DNA from: a virus
IMG/VR virus record: IMGVR_UViG_3300028274_000045
Coordinates: 1-23,122 of that record
Strand: one strand, 5' to 3'
DNA length: 23,122 nt
Of this stretch, positions 1 through 7,184 are shown in pieces; the first letter of the stretch is position 1; the number at the start of each line of letters is the position of its first letter. Position numbers and translations under genes: made by a program. The notes beneath the pieces are model-generated. The model saw only the letters and a list, made by a program, of their open reading frames with translations, ran no database searches and was not told where the DNA came from.

Positions 1-56
1 TGAAGTATTGCTATAGCATCATTGTTTCTTGCATTGTTAGTTATCGTTTTACTCAT
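1..56 (-). CDS. Unknown phage tail-region protein, N-terminus only
   Basis: An ATG at 56-54 overlaps the TAA stop of the tail-tube paralogue by one base (TAATG), the coupling used throughout this operon. The visible N-terminus reads MSKTITNNARNNDAIAIL and then leaves the window. The position downstream of the distal-tail-like gene suggests another tail or baseplate component, but too little is visible to name a family. Confidence 0.6.
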   Translation of the reverse strand, partial: MSKTITNNARNNDAIAIL

Positions 57-481
57 TATATCCAGTAGTCCTCTTCTATATAATTGTTGCTATCTTCCAT
101 ATACTCGCCTATGTAGATAAAGCCTAAACCCTTGAAGTCAAAAGTTGCTTTAACCACACCACTAACTTCACTTGATTGGTTAAGTGTTGTTATTCTTACT
201 ATCCCTGAGTAAAGACCTTCAGCTCCCAAATGGACTGCCATATCTATTCCTACTCCTGTCAGTAGAGAGTTCATCAGTACTTGTTCTGCACTGTTTCCTG
301 CTTGAAAATAACAGTCTAACTGTCCTGACCAAGACTTTCTTCCTGCTTGTTTCTTATTCCAAGAACTCCCAAAAGTAGTGACATTGAAAGTCTCCTGCTT
401 AATGTCTAGCTTATAAGTTTTAACATTTCCTAGGTTTGTCCCATTAAATCTTACTCTAGCATCTCTTCCTCGTATTGCCAT
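56..481 (-). CDS. Second tail-tube-like protein (paralogue of the major tail protein)
   Basis: This 141-residue protein aligns along its length with the 130-residue tail tube protein at 4105-4497. Both begin MAI and share LDI-QET, FGS, KSWSG, an LTG segment, a VSG-(V/I)V motif and a closing TF(D/N)F-G strand. Tube proteins of this kind are small beta-sandwich proteins that stack as hexameric rings around the tape measure. This copy has an extra acidic, aromatic tail of about 15 residues (ends EEDYWI) that the other copy lacks. It lies after the tape measure and the distal-tail-like gene, where tail-tip or decoration proteins are usually encoded. It could therefore form a terminal ring, a tube variant or a baseplate hub component. 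The homology is visible; the specific role is inference. Its ATG starts 1 base from the stop of the upstream gene. Confidence 0.75.
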   Translation of the reverse strand: MAIRGRDARVRFNGTNLGNVKTYKLDIKQETFNVTTFGSSWNKKQAGRKSWSGQLDCYFQAGNSAEQVLMNSLLTGVGIDMAVHLGAEGLYSGIVRITTLNQSSEVSGVVKATFDFKGLGFIYIGEYMEDSNNYIEEDYWI

Positions 482-482
482 A

Positions 483-1409
483 TTATCTCACCTCTATAAA
501 ATCTGCTGTTGATTGATATAAACCATCAAGTCTTCTTTGATATTTGAAGCTGTCCTGCATAAATTTAGCATTAATCTTAGTGTATATACCATCATCAACC
601 AATAAGTGTGTGGCTGGGTTAGGAAAATCTGAAAATTCATTTATTAAAAAATCACTATTGATATAATCATCTACATTCTCTAAATACAACCCACTTAAAT
701 ATAACTGTAAAGTATAATATTCGTGTGGTACATAACCCCTATCAGGTATTCCAAACTCTCCCATTATACCACTCTTTTTCCTATAGAAAGTTAATAGCTT
801 AATAAAATCAGTTTCTTCTAGTAACCAAGTCATAGTCCAAGCTCTTTTAAGTCCCTTGTCTTTTATGTGTCTTCCACTAATACCGATATTGCTCATTATT
901 GACTGATTAGAGTACTTGTAGCTTACTTGATTTGGTTGTGCATCTTCCAATACATCTATAAAGCTTTCATCTGTTGTAGTCGTTGCTGTGTAGCTACTAG
1001 ACTGAGAAAATAAGTCTTGATATGCACTAAAGTTAAAAAACACACTACTCAGTAAAGTTATTCTTCCACTTAGTATTTGTGGCTTTTTAGCATCTGCTGT
1101 GAACTGAAAGTCTTTAAATATAAATACCTCAGCATCATTAGTCATTAGTTGACTTCTTTTGTCTATACTGTTATCGAATAAACATTTGAAAGTATTAGCA
1201 AAATTAGATTCATAAACACTTCTCAATGATTCATATTTAACTAGAGTGATGTTTGAATATGTCAAAGTTATGTCAAATGATGGTATTGAACCGCCTACAA
1301 CTCTTTGTTCTTTACCGCTATCAAAAGTCATAGCTGAACCAGTCTTTACTGTTTCCTCTATGTCAAAATGTGAGTGATTGTCTAATAGTATTGAAGTTAA
1401 ATCATTCAT
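483..1409 (-). CDS. Distal tail / minor tail protein (putative)
   Basis: A 308-residue protein encoded immediately after the tape measure protein, its ATG abutting the tape measure TAG stop. In siphoviruses this slot normally holds the distal tail (Dit-like) or another tail-tip protein that caps the tube and anchors the baseplate. The sequence has no membrane segment or signal peptide and looks beta-rich, with many aromatic and Ser/Thr residues. I see no diagnostic motif. The assignment rests on gene order, length and predicted composition. The gene is followed with a 1-base gap by the second tail-tube paralogue, so the two products may assemble together. A minor structural protein of another kind is possible. 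Confidence 0.55.
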   Translation of the reverse strand: MNDLTSILLDNHSHFDIEETVKTGSAMTFDSGKEQRVVGGSIPSFDITLTYSNITLVKYESLRSVYESNFANTFKCLFDNSIDKRSQLMTNDAEVFIFKDFQFTADAKKPQILSGRITLLSSVFFNFSAYQDLFSQSSSYTATTTTDESFIDVLEDAQPNQVSYKYSNQSIMSNIGISGRHIKDKGLKRAWTMTWLLEETDFIKLLTFYRKKSGIMGEFGIPDRGYVPHEYYTLQLYLSGLYLENVDDYINSDFLINEFSDFPNPATHLLVDDGIYTKINAKFMQDSFKYQRRLDGLYQSTADFIEVR

Positions 1410-3647
1410 CTAAACTACTTGTTTAATTGTTTGTCTTACTGAGCCATTAGTAGCCAAAGACCTGTTGATAATATTCTCAATCGTTTGTCTATTTCCTACA
1501 AGGTAGTTGTTGAAACTAGCACTATCAATTGCAGTTACTTCAAACTTTATCTCAGCTGTTGTTTGTTGAACTGTTTGCCCACCAACAGTCTGACCTGCAT
1601 TCATAGCTGCGATAGCACCTCTGTTTCTTGAAGCCCCTGCCCTATTCACAACAGCTTCTCCAACTTGTAGTTTAGCTATTCTTTCATCTTGTCTTAATGA
1701 CCCTGAATGATGACTTGGTAGTGAACCACCAATATAACCACCAGAGTGTTTAACTTCAGGTGTACCACCATGGAAGAACCCCATACCTGTCATAGCTTGC
1801 ATAACTCTCATTTTCACCATCATAGCTACAATAGACCTTGTTAAGTCAGAGAAGTTAGCTTTACCACCCATAACCATGTTAGTTATAGAGTCACCAATAC
1901 CATCCATAGCAGATTTTGTGATGTCTTTCATTCTAGTAGCTGACTCACCCCAGTGATCAGCTACTTCTTTGTAGCCTTCTTTCATGCCATCAAGTTCAGT
2001 TTTGATTTTATCACCTACAGTACCCGTAGTGTCCTCAAGTACCATTACTAAGTCATCTAAGTCGGCATTAAGTTTTTCTATCTCTGCTTGTTGCTCAGGA
2101 GTGTAGTATAACTGCTTCTCTACATTAAAATCAAGACTCCCAGCTTCTGCTTTTCTTGGGTATTCCACATCTTTATATTTTGGTTTAAAGCCCTCTAGTA
2201 AAGAACTAATTTCTGCTATTTTACTTTTTACATCTCCTTGTGAGATGTTTACAAGGTCTTCTAACTTGATAGGTTTATACTCAGCCATGTCTTGCATATG
2301 AAGAAGCTCTGCTGCCTCATCTGTTATATCCATTAGAGTATCAGAGAAACTATCTCCTAACCCTATAAGAGAATCCACCTGTTTATCTACCCACTTTTTA
2401 AAGTCTGCATTAGTTAGATAAGCAACACCCATTGCTAAACCTGCTAGTGCTTGTATTGCCCCAGTTACCGATTTAGTAAGTAAAGTTGTTACAACTTTTG
2501 CTAAACCTACAGACCCTGCAAATAACCTCATAGATGTTGCAGAAGCCAGAGATATAACTTTGATAAGTGTAAGAGAAGCAAAAGTAAGCCCTAGAACTGT
2601 TATTAAACCTCTTAAATCTGACGCTAAAACTGTTATTTTCTCACCTAAAATAGGCATATATTTTGTAGCTAAAGCTTTAACTGACCTAGTGAAAACACCT
2701 ATCGAACTCTTTCTCCACATCTCTTCAAGACCTGCAAGAGCTTTTTTAGTTCCCTCAGAAGACTCTTCTAAACCAGACAAAGTATCCCACAACATTCGGA
2801 AAGACACTGAAGCTCCCATAGCTGCAATACTTATAGTATTCACTACTTCAGTAAGACCTTTCAGCACCCCTGTTGTTTGTAAGAAAAGTAATACAGCATC
2901 TTTACTGTCTACAAAAGCATTTACCATTCTTTGTAATTGTGCTGTAACACTTCTAGCTGCTATTGCTACTTTAGACCCGAACTCTTTCTCATAAGCATCA
3001 GCTAACTTAGGCAGTAAGTCTTCGGCTAGTATTTTACCTGCTTCTACCTGTTTCATAAGTTCTTGTGTTGTCATATTCATTGCTTTTGCTGCTAAAGGCA
3101 TAGCTTTAGGTAAAGAATCTCCTAATTGATTCTTTAACTCTTCCATAGATACAACACCCTTAGATGCCATCTGGTAAAGTGACCTAAATACTCTTTCAGT
3201 ATCTAAAGCTGATAGTTTCATAGCGGCTGAAGCTCTTGTGAACTTCATAAACACATCATTAAGTGCTTCTTGACTAAGTGTACCACCATCTGCTGCTGCT
3301 TTAAATTTAGAGTAAGAATCTAGTAATACTTGAAAGTTTATACCTAAACTGTCTGCTGTCTTTCTAAGTTCTTTAAACTTCCTGTCTGCTGCATCAGCAC
3401 TACCTTCAACAACCTCAAGTCTTGTTCTTAAAGCATCAAGTTTCGTAGCAGCCGATACAGCTGCTGTAGCAATACCAGCTGATGCTGCTGCCCTACCTAT
3501 ACTATCCCAAGAAGATGCGATAGATTTTGAAGACTGTGCTGTAGTCTTATCTAAGTTCTTTACTGACTGTTCAACACCTTTAATCTTTTTAGCAGATTGT
3601 ACAGCTCCGTTAGCTCTTATGTCTATATATACTTGTTCTGTAGCCAT
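1410..3647 (-). CDS. Tail tape measure protein
   Basis: A 745-residue protein, the largest in the tail module. The N-terminus (about residues 1-60) is a Lys/Ser/Ala-rich helix. Residues about 60-235 match the tape-measure N-terminal domain pattern, with long Ala/Lys helices and conserved turns such as GVVSMEELKNQLGDSLPKA. Hydrophobic helices lie around 345-415 (GLITVLGLTFASL and AGLAMGVAYL), as expected of a protein that later enters the host membrane. The C-terminal part contains Gly-rich segments (GGTPEVKHSGGYIGG) and a beta-rich tail. It acts as the ruler for tail length and is ejected with the DNA. At about 0.15 nm per residue the tail would be on the order of 110 nm. The start codon overlaps the upstream stop as TAATG. 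No lysozyme or peptidase domain is recognised. Confidence 0.93.
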   Translation of the reverse strand: MATEQVYIDIRANGAVQSAKKIKGVEQSVKNLDKTTAQSSKSIASSWDSIGRAAASAGIATAAVSAATKLDALRTRLEVVEGSADAADRKFKELRKTADSLGINFQVLLDSYSKFKAAADGGTLSQEALNDVFMKFTRASAAMKLSALDTERVFRSLYQMASKGVVSMEELKNQLGDSLPKAMPLAAKAMNMTTQELMKQVEAGKILAEDLLPKLADAYEKEFGSKVAIAARSVTAQLQRMVNAFVDSKDAVLLFLQTTGVLKGLTEVVNTISIAAMGASVSFRMLWDTLSGLEESSEGTKKALAGLEEMWRKSSIGVFTRSVKALATKYMPILGEKITVLASDLRGLITVLGLTFASLTLIKVISLASATSMRLFAGSVGLAKVVTTLLTKSVTGAIQALAGLAMGVAYLTNADFKKWVDKQVDSLIGLGDSFSDTLMDITDEAAELLHMQDMAEYKPIKLEDLVNISQGDVKSKIAEISSLLEGFKPKYKDVEYPRKAEAGSLDFNVEKQLYYTPEQQAEIEKLNADLDDLVMVLEDTTGTVGDKIKTELDGMKEGYKEVADHWGESATRMKDITKSAMDGIGDSITNMVMGGKANFSDLTRSIVAMMVKMRVMQAMTGMGFFHGGTPEVKHSGGYIGGSLPSHHSGSLRQDERIAKLQVGEAVVNRAGASRNRGAIAAMNAGQTVGGQTVQQTTAEIKFEVTAIDSASFNNYLVGNRQTIENIINRSLATNGSVRQTIKQVV

Positions 3648-4045
3648 TAGTTTTGTTCCTCTTCTTCTGGGTTCATAGAACCGAATACATCTACAGTCAT
3701 CATATAAGATACTTCACTAGCTACTTGTACTGGTAATAGACTAACTGTTTTAAAGTGTTCTGGGTTAGTGTGTGAGTATATTCTATCGCCTTTTTTATCT
3801 AGTGCTTTCTCTAAGATAGTATGTATAGGTGTTAAATTGTCTTGTTTCTCATGTTTAACTACTTTACTACCATCATCATTAAATGTAGTAACTGTTTTAA
3901 TACACATTTGTTCAACTCTTGTTTTCTCTAACAATGTCATATACCTGAAGTAATAAACAAATTTCTTATTGTTTATCTCAAATTCTATGTTCTGTAGACT
4001 GTCTTGAGCCTTTAACAGCTCAACTAATAAATTATTATCACCCAT
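3647..4045 (-). CDS. Tail assembly chaperone-like protein
   Basis: A 132-residue acidic protein encoded between the tail tube gene and the tape measure gene. That is the classic slot for the tail assembly chaperone, which holds the tape measure during tube polymerisation. It ends in an acidic run (NPEEEEQN). An AAGGAG ribosome binding site lies 7 bases before the ATG; the alternative ATG a few bases upstream is in another frame and stops at once. Many phages make a second, frameshifted chaperone here. I find no extended second frame and no good slippery heptamer, because the stop is immediately followed by the tape measure ATG. The function is inferred from position. Confidence 0.6.
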   Translation of the reverse strand: MGDNNLLVELLKAQDSLQNIEFEINNKKFVYYFRYMTLLEKTRVEQMCIKTVTTFNDDGSKVVKHEKQDNLTPIHTILEKALDKKGDRIYSHTNPEHFKTVSLLPVQVASEVSYMMTVDVFGSMNPEEEEQN

Positions 4046-4075
4046 TCATATACTCCTTAATAATCTTAATAATAC

Positions 4076-4093
4076 CTACCACCTAAGTGATAG
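4076..4093 (-). other. Small hairpin between tail tube and chaperone genes
   Basis: The minus-strand transcript can form a 7-bp stem (CTATCAC 4093-4087 with GTGGTAG 4082-4076, one G-U pair) with a 4-base loop in the only sizeable gap of this operon. No T-run follows, so it is not a full terminator. It may slow or process the transcript to lower the output of genes after the abundant tube protein. This is inference from one short stem. Confidence 0.3.
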
Positions 4094-4104
4094 ATACTAT
4101 AAAA

Positions 4105-4497
4105 CTATGCGATAGTTAAAGCACCAGTACCTTCAAAGTTGAAAGTAACTTCCACAATTCCTGAAACATCAGAAGAAGCAGCTTGACTAGTAATAGTCGC
4201 ATTACCTGAATACTTATCGTATGAACCAGTTCCTGCACCAAGCATTAATTCTAATGCTACAGTACTTCCACCAGTTAAACCAGTTTGTAAAGCACCTTCA
4301 GCTGTACCACTTGCATCAAAGATACAAACAATTGAACCTGACCATGATTTTAATGTTGCTGTACTTTCTTTCCATCCGTTAGAACCGAAATCTGTAGTTT
4401 CTGCAGTCTCTTGACTAATGTCTAATGACCATGATTTTGCGTTACCCATTGCACCTGATGCAACTGTAACTGAACCTGAATGACCTGTAATTGCCAT
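4105..4497 (-). CDS. Major tail tube protein
   Basis: A 130-residue, Gly/Ser/Thr-rich, beta-strand-rich protein without membrane segments. Its size and position (just before the chaperone and tape measure genes) fit the major tail protein, whose hexameric rings make the tube. The pattern LDI-QET, DFGS, KSWSG, then SDVSGIVEVTFNF-G near the C-terminus is shared with the second copy at 56-481. The start has a good upstream AGGAGATTAAC context. It should be one of the most abundant virion proteins. The tail-tube call is strong from context and fold-like composition, less so from exact family recognition. Confidence 0.8.
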   Translation of the reverse strand: MAITGHSGSVTVASGAMGNAKSWSLDISQETAETTDFGSNGWKESTATLKSWSGSIVCIFDASGTAEGALQTGLTGGSTVALELMLGAGTGSYDKYSGNATITSQAASSDVSGIVEVTFNFEGTGALTIA

Positions 4498-4498
4498 G

Positions 4499-4804
4499 TT
4501 AATCTCCTATGTTAAATATAAATGTTATTAAATAACCACGCTCTTGCTTCTCTATTGAAGCCTGACCAGTTACCACCTCTGTCTCATCTCTTAATTCTGC
4601 TAAAATATCTTGTACTTTAGAAATATCAAAAGCTTTTGAATCTAAGAAAAGTTCATAAGTCTTAGTAGTAGAAAAGATAACTGTATCGAAAGTTGATAAT
4701 TCCTCATCAACCTCCACAACTATCTCTGCTTCTCTAAATTGTTTGTTATTCAGAGTATCATTAAGTGTGTACTTATAGCCTTTAGCTTTTAAGTACTTAA
4801 TCAT
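4499..4804 (-). CDS. Putative tail terminator / tail completion protein
   Basis: A 101-residue acidic protein. Its ATG overlaps the TGA stop of the upstream connector-like gene (ATGA). It is followed after one base by the tail tube gene, the position usually occupied by the tail terminator or head-tail joining protein in siphoviruses. The sequence suggests a compact alpha/beta fold (YKYTLNDTLNN; EAEIVVEVDEEL; the C-terminal strand YLITFIFNIGD). I do not recognise a specific family. A head-tail connector of another type would fit equally well. Confidence 0.45.
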   Translation of the reverse strand: MIKYLKAKGYKYTLNDTLNNKQFREAEIVVEVDEELSTFDTVIFSTTKTYELFLDSKAFDISKVQDILAELRDETEVVTGQASIEKQERGYLITFIFNIGD

Positions 4805-5403
4805 CTGCTGAACCCTATCTGACTTAACTCTTGGTTTTGCTCACTTGTACTAATTGACCCATCTTCATTGCTATCGTAGTTAGCTGTAAGATTATTCATC
4901 TCAGCTGTATACATAGCCATGAACTCTTCATAGTTAATATGATAAGTGTCATTAGTGTCAGCATCTTGTCTTTTAGCAAAACAGATGTGTGCTAGTGTTC
5001 TATTTAGGTGAAGTTCTTTTAACTGACTTGTAGTTAAGAAGTTATCAATGTCTAAACCTTTATTTCTTAGGTCGTTAGTCATAACAGCTTCTGCTCTTAA
5101 AGCAGCTGGGGTGAATGACTTCAATACAATAGCAAACATAGTAGTATTATCTACTGCGTCTGTTAAAGCATCAAAAGTGAATGTTCCAGTATTATTACTA
5201 GTATAATCAGTAATAATTCTGTCAACACCTGCATTTGCTCCGTTTAAGAAACAAATATAAGCACCTTCAAGTTCTTCTTCATCTAAACCTTTACAAGCTA
5301 AACTCTCAACTGTTGTAGTAGACCCATCATTGGCTTTCTCTATAAAGTCAGTAATGATTGGTAAACCTAGTACAATCTCAGCATTAGTAAGTGTAAGTGC
5401 CAT
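4801..5403 (-). CDS. Head-tail connector-like protein with an EF-hand-type loop
   Basis: A 200-residue acidic protein between the capsid and tail genes, where head-tail adaptors are encoded. The N-terminal half is beta-rich and the C-terminal half helical. Residues 177-188 (DSNEDGSISTSE) match the canonical 12-residue EF-hand calcium loop, with Asp1, Asn3, Asp5, Gly6, Ile8 and Glu12 all present. About 30 residues earlier, residues 147-160 (DADTNDTYHINYEE) resemble a degenerate loop with a two-residue insertion. Calcium binding is known to stabilise several phage connector and tail joints, so a metal-dependent joint is a reasonable inference. The start overlaps the stop of the 56-residue gene (TAATG). 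I cannot place it in a named adaptor family. Confidence 0.55.
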   Translation of the reverse strand: MALTLTNAEIVLGLPIITDFIEKANDGSTTTVESLACKGLDEEELEGAYICFLNGANAGVDRIITDYTSNNTGTFTFDALTDAVDNTTMFAIVLKSFTPAALRAEAVMTNDLRNKGLDIDNFLTTSQLKELHLNRTLAHICFAKRQDADTNDTYHINYEEFMAMYTAEMNNLTANYDSNEDGSISTSEQNQELSQIGFSR

Positions 5404-5573
5404 TAGATGTCCTTTTTAGCTTTTCTCTTCTTAGGAGCTTTGATTTCAAATAAGTTACTTGCTTTAGCTTGGTTAAGGTCAGAGGCTTTAATCTCTAACT
5501 CTTTACCAGCTTCGCACTCGTACTTATTCTCGTTACAAGACCAAGTAGTCGTTTTAAGTGCTAAAGCTTTCAT
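5403..5573 (-). CDS. Small 56-residue head-region protein, unknown
   Basis: This short frame sits between the capsid and connector genes. It starts at ATG 5573, 2 bases after the capsid stop, and its TAA overlaps the next ATG (TAATG). The product begins MKALALKTTTWSCNENKY, contains two cysteines (positions 13 and 20), then a helix, and ends in a strongly basic tail (APKKRKAKKDI). Size, position and the basic tail fit a minor capsid, decoration or DNA-contacting head protein. No family is recognised. The perfect fit into the operon, with both junctions coupled, is the main support that it is real. Confidence 0.75.
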   Translation of the reverse strand: MKALALKTTTWSCNENKYECEAGKELEIKASDLNQAKASNLFEIKAPKKRKAKKDI

Positions 5574-5575
5574 TA

Positions 5576-6394
5576 TTAACAACCAGTGATTTCTTGTACT
5601 GCGTTTCCGTCTAAGATTCCGTAGTTATAGATTCCAAACCAACCATAATGTCTAGTTCTTCCTAAATTATCAGTACCTTCAACGATAGTAATATCTGGCT
5701 CAACTGCTACTGCTTTTGCAACTGCATCTTGACCGAAACATACTACATTACCAGCAGTTACTTGTGGGTGAGAAACGATTACAAAACCTTCTAATTCACC
5801 AACAACACCAGATAGTGCTTTTTCAGAGTCAGTATATTGAACGATTGTGTTGAATCCAGATTTAATATCAGAGATTTGTGCAGGATTAACTAGTGCAACA
5901 TATCTTGAACCAAATTTACCAATAGAATCAATTTCTAAAGCTTCAAATGCAGCTCTTAAATCTAAGTTAGATAAAGTACCAGCAGTACCAGCAGCAGTTG
6001 AGTTAGAAGCACCTTCTAAAGCACCAATGAATTGCTTAGACTGAGTCTCAGGCATGTTTCTACCAATTAATTTAGCTGCACCCATATCTGCTTTACCAGC
6101 AGTTGAACTGTTTGCTAATCTTGAAGTAGTAATTACATTTCCAAATTCTTCTGGAGTAATTGTAACTTTAGAGTCAGCCATTGCAACAGCAGTTGCTTCA
6201 GTACCATCAGTTAAAGCAGTAGTTGCTTCAGATAAACCATTGTAGTAAGTAAATTCTACAGCTGCACCATTTACAGATACACCCTCAGTTACGAAGTTGT
6301 CTAAACCTAAGTAAGCTTCACCAGAAACTCTTACTGCTGCATCAAAGATAGTTACTTGACTATCGTTAAGTGTTGTTTTTAAAGTATTTGCCAT
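5576..6394 (-). CDS. Major capsid protein (HK97-like fold, N4-gp56-like)
   Basis: A 272-residue protein immediately downstream of the scaffold gene. An N-terminal arm is followed by a segment typical of N4-gp56-type coat proteins: hydrophobic beta-strand (VEFTYYNG), LSEATTALTDGTEAT, then VTITPEEFGNVITTSRLANSST. The later part contains the A-domain-like segment RYVALVNPAQISDIKS and the closing strands HYGWFGIYNYGIL. No propeptide or maturation protease gene is visible between portal and capsid, so assembly probably uses the separate scaffold without proteolysis. A good AAAGGAAT ribosome binding site precedes the ATG. The capsid call is strong; the exact subfamily is moderately certain. Confidence 0.88.
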   Translation of the reverse strand: MANTLKTTLNDSQVTIFDAAVRVSGEAYLGLDNFVTEGVSVNGAAVEFTYYNGLSEATTALTDGTEATAVAMADSKVTITPEEFGNVITTSRLANSSTAGKADMGAAKLIGRNMPETQSKQFIGALEGASNSTAAGTAGTLSNLDLRAAFEALEIDSIGKFGSRYVALVNPAQISDIKSGFNTIVQYTDSEKALSGVVGELEGFVIVSHPQVTAGNVVCFGQDAVAKAVAVEPDITIVEGTDNLGRTRHYGWFGIYNYGILDGNAVQEITGC

Positions 6395-6406
6395 TATTTA
6401 TTCCTT

Positions 6407-6964
6407 TTATAGCGTTTGTTGTAATTTAACAAGCTCTTTAAATGATAAACCTTCGTAGTTAGTACTAGCTGGGTCTGTCTTATTAGAACTTGTATCAGTT
6501 TTAGGAGCTGTTTTAGCCCCACCTTGTAGTACAGGGTTAGATTCTAGTAATGTTTCCACACTAAAGTCTTCATTCCCTGACTGTTGATTGTAAAGGTACT
6601 CAAAATATTGAACATCCTTAATACCATGTTGAGCAGCTAAAGAATTAATATGGCCTTGCTTCTTAGCTTTATCAGCCTCTGTTGCAAGTCTATCTCTATC
6701 TGCTACTATTGCTTCTAGTTGCTCATTAGCTTTATCAAGCTCAGTCTTCTTAGCATCATCAAGTGTCTTCTGTGCGTCAATAGTCTGCTTTAAACTATCT
6801 ACCGAGTCTACTCCTAATTCTTCTAATAACTTTGCTTTTGCTGCTTCAGCACCTTTAGCGTATTTCTTGTCTATAAGAGCATTTAATGCTTCTTGTGACA
6901 TTTCCACCGATTTGGGAGCTGGTGTATTCTCATTACCACTATTTGGTTGGTCAGTGTTTCCCAT
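6407..6964 (-). CDS. Capsid scaffolding protein
   Basis: A 185-residue hydrophilic protein encoded directly before the major capsid protein. The first 20 residues are Pro/Asn/Gly-rich and disordered. Residues about 25-110 are Ala/Lys/Glu/Asp-rich heptad-like helix (for example AAKAKLLEELGVDSVDSLK and DELDKANEQLEA-type repeats). The remainder is low-complexity Thr/Lys/Ser with a short C-terminal helix (LSFKELVKLQQTL), the usual position of the coat-binding helix. This is the expected composition of scaffolding proteins, which guide procapsid assembly and then leave. It is the first gene of the capsid-tail transcript; an AAGGAA ribosome binding site precedes the ATG. Confidence 0.82.
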   Translation of the reverse strand: MGNTDQPNSGNENTPAPKSVEMSQEALNALIDKKYAKGAEAAKAKLLEELGVDSVDSLKQTIDAQKTLDDAKKTELDKANEQLEAIVADRDRLATEADKAKKQGHINSLAAQHGIKDVQYFEYLYNQQSGNEDFSVETLLESNPVLQGGAKTAPKTDTSSNKTDPASTNYEGLSFKELVKLQQTL

Positions 6965-7009
6965 TGGAACTTCCTTATATAAAGTAGGTAGTAATTTCTT
7001 ACTGAAGTA

Positions 7010-7038
7010 ATTATATCATAAAACTTAAAACAATTTAA
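7010..7038 (-). promoter_or_regulatory. Minus-strand promoter of the scaffold-capsid-tail operon
   Basis: Reading the minus strand, a -35-like TTAAAT (7038-7033) lies 17 bases before a perfect TATAAT (7015-7010), which is preceded by TGA, an extended -10 element. Transcription would start near 7003, about 40 bases before the scaffold ATG. It follows directly after the terminator of the packaging/portal unit, so the capsid and tail genes can be expressed independently and more strongly. Confidence 0.7.
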
Positions 7039-7070
7039 GATATAATTAAGTTATATTACAATACAATTAC
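7032..7070 (+). repeat. 39-bp promoter-like repeat, copy A
   Basis: These 39 bases are identical to 22106-22144, 15 kb away in the same orientation; a diverged copy lies at 16653-16690. The element contains TATAAT (7041-7046) and TATATT (7052-7057) 11 bases apart, followed by an ATTAC sequence. The near-palindrome TATAA-TTAAG-TTATA lies at its centre. The other copies stand just before plus-strand genes, which argues for a phage promoter or operator. Here no protein gene follows on the plus strand, only the small-RNA candidate. Confidence 0.7.
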
Positions 7071-7078
7071 TTACTTAC

Positions 7079-7184
7079 TTGACAGTTACTTTGACTAACT
7101 AGATATAAGCATCATGTTTCTCCTTCACACAAGAAACAAAAATAAGACAGAAGGTTACTACCTTTTCTCTCTGTCTTATTTTGT
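7079..7184 (+). ncRNA. Candidate small RNA with its own promoter and terminator
   Basis: On the plus strand a consensus -35 TTGACA (7079-7084) is followed 17-19 bases later by an A+T-rich -10 (GATATAAG, 7102-7109). The predicted transcript, starting near 7115, would fold at once into a 7-bp hairpin (TGTTTCT 7115-7121 with AGAAACA 7132-7138). Its C/U-rich loop region includes TCTCCTTC (7119-7126). A second hairpin follows (AATAAGACAGA 7141-7151 with TCTGTCTTATT 7170-7180) and ends in TTTTG. The result would be about 70 bases without an open reading frame. The promoter-like repeat at 7032 could give a longer form. The C/U-rich loop is complementary to ribosome binding sites such as GAAGGAGA at 22768, but such matches are common by chance. 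Confidence 0.45.
7138..7180 (-). terminator. Terminator of the terminase-portal-MuF unit (probably bidirectional)
   Basis: A perfect 11-bp inverted repeat (7141-7151 and 7170-7180), with a smaller inner AAGGT/ACCTT pairing, overlaps the stop codon at 7176-7178. On the minus strand the stem is followed by TTTTTG, a classic intrinsic terminator. On the plus strand it is followed by TTTTG, so it can also end the candidate small RNA. Confidence 0.85.

Noticed and set aside
2560-2994. 144-residue open frame on the plus strand inside the tape measure gene
   Set aside because: It is the antisense shadow of a well-supported tape measure domain. No ribosome binding site or family resemblance.
3640-3660. 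Programmed frameshift between the tail chaperone-like gene and a second frame
   Set aside because: No proper slippery heptamer, and the tape measure ATG overlaps the stop, leaving no room for a second chaperone frame.
5847-6245. Two plus-strand frames opposite the capsid gene
   Set aside because: Their composition (Ala/Val/Pro-rich) is what the complement of the capsid codons produces; they have no operon context.
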